From Candidatus Limnocylindrales bacterium (GTDB lineage Bacteria; Chloroflexota; Limnocylindria; Limnocylindrales; CSP1-4), in assembly GCA_031292335.1 (NCBI GenBank), contig JARLHH010000204.1, positions 1 to 11,332 on the forward strand: DNA of 11,332 bases, written 5' to 3'. The translations under genes and the position numbers were made by a program. The notes beneath the pieces are model-generated. The model was given only the letters and a program-made list of their open reading frames with translations, did not search any database and was not told where the DNA came from. The stretch's first letter is position 1. Each line of letters starts with the position of its first letter. Shown piece by piece: positions 6,135 through 11,332 of this stretch.

Positions 6135-6140
6135 ATCCTA
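6135..6140 (-). promoter_or_regulatory. Candidate -10 box of the MFS gene
   Basis: TAGGAT on the minus strand would start a transcript near 6128, leaving about 40 bases before the leader ORF. No convincing -35 hexamer is found 16-18 bases upstream. It is the only -10-like sequence in the short divergent spacer on this strand. Confidence 0.35.
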
Positions 6141-6171
6141 GCCGCCGCGAGATCGGCCCGGCGGTCCGCAT

Positions 6172-6191
6172 GTCAGCCGTTGACGGCTAAC
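6172..6191. promoter_or_regulatory. Near-perfect 20-bp palindrome, candidate operator
   Basis: GTCAGCCGTTGACGGCTAAC is symmetric with a single mismatched pair (6174/6189) outside the perfect core AGCCGT-TG-ACGGCT. It overlaps the -35 box TTGACG (6180-6185) of the HTH-LysE operon and lies about 30 bases upstream of the MFS -10 box. The first gene of the operon encodes a helix-turn-helix protein, so autorepression is the simplest reading; control of the divergent MFS gene is possible. Confidence 0.55.
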
Positions 6192-6209
6192 GCCGCTCCC
6201 CAGTAGCCT
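6180..6209 (+). promoter_or_regulatory. Sigma-70-type promoter of the HTH-LysE operon
   Basis: TTGACG (6180-6185) and TAGCCT (6204-6209) are separated by 18 bases, the best promoter in the window. The -10 box ends six bases before the GTG at 6216, so the transcript would begin at or just before that codon (leaderless). This also supports 6216 as the start. Confidence 0.6.
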
Positions 6210-6215
6210 GTCCGC

Positions 6216-6731
6216 GTGGACGGCATCCGGCTCGCGGCGATCGGGGAGCCGGCTGCCGCGCCTGCGTCGGGCCCGGCCGTTCTGGATCACGTCCTGGCCT
6301 CCCGCCTCGAGCGCGCCGGCCCGACCGTTCGATGGGGGATCGGCGCCGGCCGCAACGACGCAACGGCCGAGATGCGTGCCAGGCTCGCCCTGCGCCGTGC
6401 CCAAGAGGACGCGCTCGCCATCGGCTTCGCGACCGGCGATCCGTGGCGCGACGCCCTGCTGATGGACCTGGGCGTGGCGCTCGGTGCGCTCCTCGACGAC
6501 CTGACCGTGCGGCAAGCGGAGATCGCTGCCCTGATCCTGGTGGACGGCGCCCGCCAGGTGGACGTGGCCGCATCGCTCGGCGTCAGCCGCGCGACGGTCT
6601 CCGTGGCGGTCGCGCGCGGGCGCCTGCGCGCGATCGCCGGCGTTCGGCACGCGATCGAGGAGCTGCTTGCCGGACCACCCCCGGCAGGATCCCGCCGGGG
6701 TCCAGCCGGGGTGTCCCCGCCCCGGACGTGA
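6216..6731 (+). CDS. Helix-turn-helix protein resembling the SatD family
   Basis: A 171-residue protein starting with GTG at a predicted transcription start. The segment VRWGIGAGRND (38-48), followed by an Ala/Arg-rich helix with RRAQEDALAIG (60-70), resembles the central part of SatD-family proteins. Residues 98-140 form a helix-turn-helix: VRQAEIAALILV, then DVAASLGVSRATVSVAVARGRLRAI, with the recognition helix around 124-135. The last 20 residues are a Pro/Gly/Arg-rich tail. SatD proteins are usually somewhat longer (about 200 residues) and their function is unclear, so this may be a shortened or diverged member. It overlaps the LysE-type gene as TGATG, so the two are translationally coupled. 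A palindrome overlaps its promoter, suggesting it represses itself. The DNA-binding role is well supported; the family name is tentative. Confidence 0.75.
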   Translation: MDGIRLAAIGEPAAAPASGPAVLDHVLASRLERAGPTVRWGIGAGRNDATAEMRARLALRRAQEDALAIGFATGDPWRDALLMDLGVALGALLDDLTVRQAEIAALILVDGARQVDVAASLGVSRATVSVAVARGRLRAIAGVRHAIEELLAGPPPAGSRRGPAGVSPPRT

Positions 6732-7414
6732 TGCTCGCCACGCTGATCGCCGGGTTCGCGGCAGGTTACGGCATCGCGATCCCGGTCGGCGCCGTCGCCG
6801 TGCTGATCGTGGAGACCGGGATCCGATCCGGGGGCCGCGCCGCTGCCGCCGCCGGCGCGGGGGCGGCCTCCGCCGACGGGATCTACGCGGCCGTCGCCGC
6901 CATCTTCGGCGCCGCGCTCGCGGGCGTGCTGACACCCTGGGATCGCCCCATTCGCGCAGCCGCGGTCGTCGTCCTCGCGGCGCTCGCGCTGCACGGCCTC
7001 CGGTCGGTCGCGCGCGACACCGCGGGTGCCGCCGCGCCGTGGTCGGCGCTGTCCGGGCAACGCGATCTCGGGCAGTCCGGCCCGCGTCCGCTGATCGGGA
7101 CAGCGGGGCGGTCGATGCGGCGGACCTACGCGGCCTTCCTCGGGATCACGCTCCTGAACCCGCTGACGATCGCCTACTTCGCCGCGCTCATCCTCGGGCT
7201 CGGCGGGACCGGGACCGACGCGGCCGGGAAGACGGCGTTCGTGGCCGGCGCCTTCCTGGCATCTTTCTCGTGGCAGATGCTGCTTGCCGGCGGGGCCGTC
7301 ACGCTCCGCCGGCGCCTGTCGCCCCGGCTCCGGCTGGTCGTCGGCATCGCCGGCAACGGGATGGTGCTCGCCTTCGCGGCCGTGATCGCAATCGGCCTGG
7401 TCGCCCGCGCCTGA
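6731..7414 (+). CDS. LysE/RhtB family exporter
   Basis: A 227-residue membrane protein with about six helices, near 5-27, 37-63, 72-92, 132-157, 168-192 and 202-224. LysE-family features are GYGIAIPVGAVAVLIVETG near the N-terminus (12-30) with the conserved Pro-x-Gly (18-20), the GxxxAxGAxxAD-like second helix (GRAAAAAGAGAASADGIYAA), and LLNPLT (141-146) in the fourth helix. The family exports amino acids or related small metabolites through the inner membrane; the substrate cannot be told here. The loop at 93-131 is longer than usual and polar. ATG 6731 overlaps the stop of the HTH gene (TGATG); a GTG at 6728 is adjacent. The operon layout suggests the upstream HTH protein controls this exporter. 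Confidence 0.85.
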   Translation: MLATLIAGFAAGYGIAIPVGAVAVLIVETGIRSGGRAAAAAGAGAASADGIYAAVAAIFGAALAGVLTPWDRPIRAAAVVVLAALALHGLRSVARDTAGAAAPWSALSGQRDLGQSGPRPLIGTAGRSMRRTYAAFLGITLLNPLTIAYFAALILGLGGTGTDAAGKTAFVAGAFLASFSWQMLLAGGAVTLRRRLSPRLRLVVGIAGNGMVLAFAAVIAIGLVARA

Positions 7415-7461
7415 CGGCGCCCGCCGGCACGCCGCGCCCTGTCGTCGAGCCGGGATCCGGA

Positions 7462-7477
7462 CGCGCGCTGCCGCGCG
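7462..7477. terminator. Perfect GC hairpin between convergent genes
   Basis: CGCGCG (7462-7467) and CGCGCG (7472-7477) pair around a CTGC loop in the 71-base spacer between the convergent LysE-type and GNAT genes. There is no T-run on either strand. Its position suits a bidirectional transcript end, but alternating CG is also common by chance in DNA of this composition. Confidence 0.3.
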
Positions 7478-7485
7478 GGGCCCCG

Positions 7486-8061
7486 TCAGGCCCCTTCGTC
7501 GTCCCGGAGACGGGCGAACATCACCGCGTCCACGAGGCGATCGCGGAACGGCAGGTAGCGCCGCAGGACGCCTTCCCGCACGAACCCCGAGCGCAGCGCC
7601 ACGCGGCCCGAGGCCTCGTTGCCCACCAGGGTCAGCAACTCCATCCGCACGAGCCCCGCCTCGAGACCGAACGCCCAGCGAACGATGAGCCTGACGGCGC
7701 GGGTCGCGAGACCCCGTCCGCGGGCCTGGGGTGCCAGCCAGTACCCCACCGCCGCCTTGCCCGGCTCGTCCGGGTGCCGATGGACGGCGACCGCGCCCAC
7801 GAGCTCCCGGCTCGTCGCGTCGGCGATGACGAACGTCGGCTCGCGGCCGCTGGCCCAGCCTGCGCCGGCCGCAGCCAAGAACGCGCGCGCGTCCTCGAGG
7901 CCATACGGGACCGGGACCGGGATCCAGCGCGCGATCTCCGGATCGCCACATGCCGCGGCGATCGCGGGGGCGTCCGCGTCCCGCGGGAGCCGCAGGATCA
8001 CGATCCCGTCGGTCAGCGGCGGCTCCGGTGGTGGGAATGGGCGGAACAGGGGGATGGCCAT
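7486..8061 (-). CDS. GNAT family N-acetyltransferase, RimJ/RimL type
   Basis: A 191-residue cytoplasmic enzyme expected to transfer an acetyl group from acetyl-CoA to an amine, in this subfamily often a protein N-terminus, amino acid or antibiotic. The start LTDGIVILRLPRDADAPAIAAACGDPEIARW (16-46) is the usual substrate-side region. The acetyl-CoA-binding motif is QARGRG (112-117) inside GYWLAPQARGRGLATRAV (106-123). The following helix and ELLTLVGNEASGRVALRSGFVREGVLR (141-167), with the conserved Asn148, complete the fold. The acceptor is unknown. It diverges from the CocE-type hydrolase with a 78-base spacer. The ATG is preceded by no clear Shine-Dalgarno sequence but by a TAGAGT box nine bases upstream. 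Confidence 0.9.
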   Translation of the reverse strand: MAIPLFRPFPPPEPPLTDGIVILRLPRDADAPAIAAACGDPEIARWIPVPVPYGLEDARAFLAAAGAGWASGREPTFVIADATSRELVGAVAVHRHPDEPGKAAVGYWLAPQARGRGLATRAVRLIVRWAFGLEAGLVRMELLTLVGNEASGRVALRSGFVREGVLRRYLPFRDRLVDAVMFARLRDDEGA

Positions 8062-8070
8062 GGTCCCTAG

Positions 8071-8076
8071 ACTCTA
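8071..8076 (-). promoter_or_regulatory. Candidate -10 box of the GNAT gene (leaderless-type start)
   Basis: TAGAGT on the minus strand ends nine bases before the ATG at 8061, the same distance as the TACGAT box of moaA. No good -35 hexamer is present at the usual spacing. Confidence 0.35.
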
Positions 8077-8128
8077 CGGCGCAGGAAGCCGCCCGGCGCG
8101 GCCCCGGCGGCCGGGTCCCTGCCGCACC

Positions 8129-8133
8129 GGAGG
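8129..8133 (+). promoter_or_regulatory. Ribosome binding site of the CocE/NonD hydrolase
   Basis: GGAGG lies six bases before the ATG at 8140, a perfect Shine-Dalgarno core at good spacing. It decides the start. It contrasts with the leaderless-type starts of several other genes here. Confidence 0.7.
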
Positions 8134-8139
8134 CGTGCC

Positions 8140-10233
8140 ATGCGGGAGCCCTCGCATCCCTCGGCCGGGACTCGCCGCTACCGGCTCGCCGGGGAACCCA
8201 CGGGGTTTCCCGTGCGAACCGAGCAGGTGCAGATCCTGATGGACGACGGGGTCCGGCTCGCGGCGACGCTGTACGTGCCGGATGCGCCCGGCCCGTTTTC
8301 CGCCGTCCTGGAGTCGATCCCGTACCGCAAGGACGACTGGACGCTGTCGCGCGACTGGCCGCTCCACGGCGCGTTCGCCGCGGCCGGCTACGTCAGCTGC
8401 CGGCTCGACGTGCGCGGCACGGGCAGCTCGGAGGGAGTCGCGGCGGGCGAGTACCCGGAGCGCGAGGTCCTCGACAACCTGGCGGTCATCGACTGGCTGG
8501 CCACCCGGGACTGGAGCACCGGCAGCGTGGGCATGTTCGGGATCAGCTGGGGCGGCTTCTCGGCGCTCCAGGCTGCCGCCAGGCGGCCGCCTGCGCTCCG
8601 CGCGATCATCCCGGTCCACTTCAGCCACGACCGCTACAACCTGGACGTCCACTACGTCGGTGGGACGCTCCACGTCGGCGAGAGCGTGTACTGGCCTGTC
8701 GAGATGGTCGGCGAGAACGCGCTGCCGCCCGACCCGGAGCGGTTCGGGCCCGGCTGGCGCGAGGAGTGGCTTCGCCGCCTGGAGGCGACCCCGCAGTGGC
8801 CCCTCGACTGGCTGCGCCACCAGCGCCGCGACCCGTTCTGGCGGGCCGCGTCGGTGGGGGAGGACTGGGCTGCGATCGAGGCTCCGGTGCTCGCCATCGG
8901 GGGCCTGAACGACGGGTACCGCGATGCCGTGCTCGAGGTGCTGGAGCATGTCCGGGCACCCCGCCGCGGCGTGATCGGGCCGTGGGGGCACGCCTGGCCC
9001 CATGACGGCTCCCCGGGGCCGTCGATCGACGGCGTGGGCCTGATGCGCGGCTGGTGGGACCGCTGGCTGAAGGGCGACGCGGGGGGCGGCGCGGACGAGC
9101 CGATGCTCTCGCTCTACGTCGTCGACCCGCCCGGCACGGCCGAGTTCCCCGCCGATCTGCCGGGGCGCTGGTGGCACATCGCGCACTGGCCGCCGCCGCA
9201 CCGGGTGACGCCGCCGCCCGCGCTCTACCTCCAGGGGGACGGCGCGGCCGGTCTCGGCTCGCTGGCCGGTGAGCCCGCCGCGTCCGGCGACGCCTCGGCA
9301 TCCACCTGGGCCGGCCCGCCCGACGTTGGCCTGGCCGCGCCGTTCTGGTGCGGGTACGGCTACCCGCCGCAAGGTCTGCCTGGCGACCAGCGGGCCGACG
9401 ACGCGCGGTCGCTGCTGTTCACGTCGCCTCCCCTCGAGCGGCCGGTCCTGGTCGCCGGGATTGCCCGGGCGCGGCTCTGGCTCTCGGCGGATCGCCCCGT
9501 CGCGCAGGTCGCCGTGCGCCTCGAGGCCGTGGCCCCGGACGGGCGGTCCGCGCTCATCGCCCGGGCGGTGCGCAACCTGACCCGCCTGGATCCCTCCGCC
9601 GAGGCTCCGGTCGCCCTGGTTCCGGGCACGCCCGTCGCGGTGGACCTGCCTCTGTCGGTGGCCGGAGCTCGGATCCCGGCCGGTCATCGCCTGCGGGTGG
9701 CGGTCGCCGGAGCGGCGTTCCCGATCGCGTGGCCGACCCCCACGCCCGTCTCGCTCACGCTTCACCACGACCCGGCCTGCCCGTCCGCGCTCCGCCTGCC
9801 GACGGCGGCCGGGTGGTCGCCCCAGGCTGGGCCGGACATGGGGGTGCCCGCCTTCGATCCACCGGCCGGCGAGCCCGTCCCCGGGCTTCCCGCGGCGTGG
9901 CGGATCGAGCGCGACGGCGTGGCCGGGACGAACTCGCTCGTCTGTGAGTCCGGCGGCGGCGACCGCTTCCCCGAACGTGAGGGGCTCGTGTTCGCGGCCG
10001 ACGCGCGCTACCGGCTGACGGTGGCGGACTCGTTCGCGGACTGCAGGGCCGCGGGGAGCATCCGCTACCGGCTGGCGTACGCCCATGGCCCGGACATCGT
10101 CGCGGATGCCAGCCTCGCCCTCGAGTCGGACCGCGAGGTGCTCCGGCTCCACGTCGCGCTGGCCGTCTCCGAGGACGGCCGGCCGGTCTTCGAACGGGCC
10201 TGGGATCTGGCGGTGCCGCGCGACCTCCTCTGA
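8140..10233 (+). CDS. CocE/NonD family serine hydrolase (X-Pro dipeptidyl-peptidase S15-like)
   Basis: A 697-residue enzyme. The N-terminal half (about 27-310) is an alpha/beta hydrolase of the CocE/S15 type. The nucleophile is Ser136 in GISWGGFS, the acid is probably Asp258 in GLNDGYRD, and the base is His284 in GPWGHAWP. Tyr62 in SIPYRKDDW is at the position of the oxyanion-hole tyrosine of this family, and the LDVRGTGSSEG segment (89-99) is typical. A cap region rich in Trp and Arg lies at 160-245. The jelly-roll (PepX C-terminal) domain spans about 330-570, and about 130 further residues follow that are not in the shorter cocaine esterase. Such enzymes cleave acyl, ester or X-Pro peptide bonds; the substrate is unknown. 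No signal peptide is present, so it is probably cytoplasmic. Confidence 0.93.
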   Translation: MREPSHPSAGTRRYRLAGEPTGFPVRTEQVQILMDDGVRLAATLYVPDAPGPFSAVLESIPYRKDDWTLSRDWPLHGAFAAAGYVSCRLDVRGTGSSEGVAAGEYPEREVLDNLAVIDWLATRDWSTGSVGMFGISWGGFSALQAAARRPPALRAIIPVHFSHDRYNLDVHYVGGTLHVGESVYWPVEMVGENALPPDPERFGPGWREEWLRRLEATPQWPLDWLRHQRRDPFWRAASVGEDWAAIEAPVLAIGGLNDGYRDAVLEVLEHVRAPRRGVIGPWGHAWPHDGSPGPSIDGVGLMRGWWDRWLKGDAGGGADEPMLSLYVVDPPGTAEFPADLPGRWWHIAHWPPPHRVTPPPALYLQGDGAAGLGSLAGEPAASGDASASTWAGPPDVGLAAPFWCGYGYPPQGLPGDQRADDARSLLFTSPPLERPVLVAGIARARLWLSADRPVAQVAVRLEAVAPDGRSALIARAVRNLTRLDPSAEAPVALVPGTPVAVDLPLSVAGARIPAGHRLRVAVAGAAFPIAWPTPTPVSLTLHHDPACPSALRLPTAAGWSPQAGPDMGVPAFDPPAGEPVPGLPAAWRIERDGVAGTNSLVCESGGGDRFPEREGLVFAADARYRLTVADSFADCRAAGSIRYRLAYAHGPDIVADASLALESDREVLRLHVALAVSEDGRPVFERAWDLAVPRDLL

Positions 10234-10273
10234 CCGCCCACCCGGCCCGCGTCCGCACGCTGGTGCCGTTCAT

Positions 10274-11332
10274 CTAACGACCGGCCGGGGCCTCGCGCGC
10301 CGCCCGGCGCAGGCGGTCCATCACCGCCCGGCCGAGCCCCACCTCGGGCACCGGCTCGGCGATGATCCTCGCCAGGCCGGCCTCCTGGAGCGCGTGCAGC
10401 GCCTCGAACAGGCGCGCCGCCGCGCCGACGAGGTCGCCGCCCGCCTCGAGGACCTCGGTCGCCGCGAACGGGCCGCCGGCCGTCTCGGCGAGCGCCCGTC
10501 CCGCGTCCGATGCGGCGAGGAGGCCGACGCGCTCGCCTGGCTCGACAAGGAAGGCGGACGCCGCGCCCGGGTCGCGCGGATCGGCGATTCGGAGCGGCAC
10601 CCGCGGCGCATAGTGCGCGCCGGTGCGGCCTGGAGCCAGCTCCGCCGTGCCGGGGGCTCCGTCGACGAGGATCTCCAGGGGGCCGATCTCGGCCTCGATC
10701 GCCTCGATCGCGAGACCTCCCGGCCGCAGGAGCGCCGCGCGACCGGCCGCCAGCAGGATCACCGTGGACTCGACGCCCACCGTGCAGGGTCCGCCGTCGA
10801 GCACGAGGTCCACCCGCGCGCCCAATCCTGCCACCACGTGCGCCGCCCGCGTCGGGGAGAGGTGCCCGAACCGGTTGGCCGAGGGAGCCGCGAGCGGGAC
10901 GCCGGCGGCCCGGATGAGCGCCCGCGCCACGGCGTGGTCCGGCACGCGCAGGCCGACGGTGTCCAGCCCGGCCGTGACGATCCCAGGGATGACGGCCCGC
11001 TTCCGCAGCACGAGCGTGAGGGGGCCCGGCCAGAAGCGTGCCGCGAGCCGCGCGACCCGTGGATCGCGCGCATCCTCCTCGGTCGCGTACGTCCCGACCG
11101 CGGACGCGTCCGCCAGGTGGACGATCAGCGGGTCGAACGCCGGGCGATCCTTCACGGCGAAGATGCGGGCGACGGCGTGGGCGTCGAGCGCGTTGGCCCC
11201 GAGGCCGTAGACCGTCTCGGTGGGAAAGACGACCAGGCCACCGGCGCGCAGCCGGTCCGCGGCGATCGCGATCGACGCCGGGTCGTCACCGGGCAGGACG
11301 GGGGGCCCGGGGCGGCCACGGCGCCCTGGGGG
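10274..11332 (-). CDS. sua5: Sua5-type L-threonylcarbamoyladenylate synthase (5' end outside window)
   Basis: This enzyme makes threonylcarbamoyl-AMP from threonine, bicarbonate and ATP, the first step of the t6A37 modification of ANN-decoding tRNAs. The frame is open to the right edge, with 352 visible residues and no ATG or GTG before the catalytic core, so the true start lies just beyond. Counting from the edge, the YrdC domain shows GGLVVFPTETVYGLGANAL (31-49), the K-x-R motif in VKDRPAFDPLIVH (60-72), the SxxN-type SANRFGHLSPT (151-161), and DGGPCTVGVESTVI (179-192). The Sua5 C-terminal domain follows the linker PGRTGAHYAPRVPL (234-247) and ends with AEPVPEVGLGRAVMDRLRRAA (325-345). This makes it the long Sua5 form rather than the short TsaC. 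An internal GTG at 11155 would cut off the conserved N-terminal strand and is not the start. The stop is TAG, 40 bases from the convergent hydrolase gene. Confidence 0.95.
   Translation of the reverse strand, partial: PPGRRGRPGPPVLPGDDPASIAIAADRLRAGGLVVFPTETVYGLGANALDAHAVARIFAVKDRPAFDPLIVHLADASAVGTYATEEDARDPRVARLAARFWPGPLTLVLRKRAVIPGIVTAGLDTVGLRVPDHAVARALIRAAGVPLAAPSANRFGHLSPTRAAHVVAGLGARVDLVLDGGPCTVGVESTVILLAAGRAALLRPGGLAIEAIEAEIGPLEILVDGAPGTAELAPGRTGAHYAPRVPLRIADPRDPGAASAFLVEPGERVGLLAASDAGRALAETAGGPFAATEVLEAGGDLVGAAARLFEALHALQEAGLARIIAEPVPEVGLGRAVMDRLRRAAREAPAGR

Noticed and set aside
4558..6141. Open reading frame of 527 codons on the plus strand, antisense to the MFS gene
   Set aside because: The product is a charged low-complexity string of Asp, Arg, Glu and His, typical of the complement of a membrane protein gene. 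The minus-strand frame has MFS motif A and 12 helices.
6028..6171. N-terminal extension of the MFS protein to an ATG at 6171
   Set aside because: The added 48 residues are Pro/Arg/His-rich, would cross the predicted promoter, and have no transporter-like features. The GTG at 6027 is a better start.
6287..7951. Open reading frame of 554 codons on the minus strand across the HTH, LysE and GNAT genes
   Set aside because: It crosses three well-supported genes in both orientations, has low-complexity composition and shows no domain.
8074..10152. Open reading frame of 692 codons on the minus strand, antisense to the CocE-type hydrolase
   Set aside because: The product is Arg/Pro/Gly/His-rich with no domain, while the plus-strand frame has a full catalytic triad. 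It is the expected antisense frame of a gene with G/C third positions.
10234..10273. Forty-base convergent gap between the hydrolase and sua5 genes, inspected for a terminator
   Set aside because: I see no convincing stem-loop or T-run in it.
1..11332. A new multi-gene defence, mobile or biosynthetic system
   Set aside because: The genes are housekeeping enzymes, transporters and common enzyme families in small operons. No nuclease, transposase, recombinase, toxin or synthetase cluster is seen.

Overview
The window is very GC-rich bacterial chromosome. It is gene-dense, with G/C-ending codons and long spurious antisense reading frames. The set of housekeeping genes (MoaA, ThyX, Sua5) and metabolic genes, together with -10 boxes placed 6-9 bases before several start codons (leaderless-type starts), fits a high-GC actinobacterial or Chloroflexota-like organism. 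A member of a Chloroflexota lineage known mainly from metagenomes is my best guess, but no rRNA or other decisive marker is present. I see no transposase, integrase, tRNA, CRISPR array or phage gene, so this reads as ordinary core/accessory chromosome rather than an island.

Layout. Positions 1-832 (minus) hold the 5' part of a Pro/Ala-rich, coiled-coil protein of unknown function that runs off the left edge. A 235-base divergent spacer carrying a paired 11-base repeat separates it from moaA (1068-2114, plus), which is followed 10 bases later by an RDD-family membrane protein (2125-2691). A 308-base convergent spacer (2692-2999) contains no credible gene but holds DnaA-box-like sites, a 13-bp inverted repeat, further hairpins and a duplicated 13-mer. 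Next comes a minus-strand block: an MFS transporter (6027-4672) with a possible 20-codon leader ORF, then thyX (4554-3694), then a two-domain cupin (3683-3000) only 10 bases behind thyX. From the same divergent region as the MFS gene, a helix-turn-helix protein resembling the SatD family and a LysE-type exporter (6216-7414) run to the right, overlapping as TGATG. A RimJ/RimL-type GNAT acetyltransferase (8061-7486, minus) diverges from a large CocE/NonD-type serine hydrolase (8140-10233, plus). The right edge is a Sua5-type threonylcarbamoyl-AMP synthase (minus) whose start lies outside the window.

How the genes work together. There is no single pathway. MoaA makes the first molybdopterin intermediate, ThyX makes dTMP, and Sua5 supports t6A modification of tRNA. 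The clearest local regulatory unit is 6024-7414. A near-perfect 20-bp palindrome overlaps the -35 box of the HTH-LysE operon and lies between it and the divergent MFS gene. This suggests an autoregulated efflux module, perhaps also controlling the MFS transporter. That is an inference from layout and motif position, not a demonstrated function. I found no clearly new multi-gene system. The most promising oddities are this regulatory region and the structured spacer at 2692-2999.
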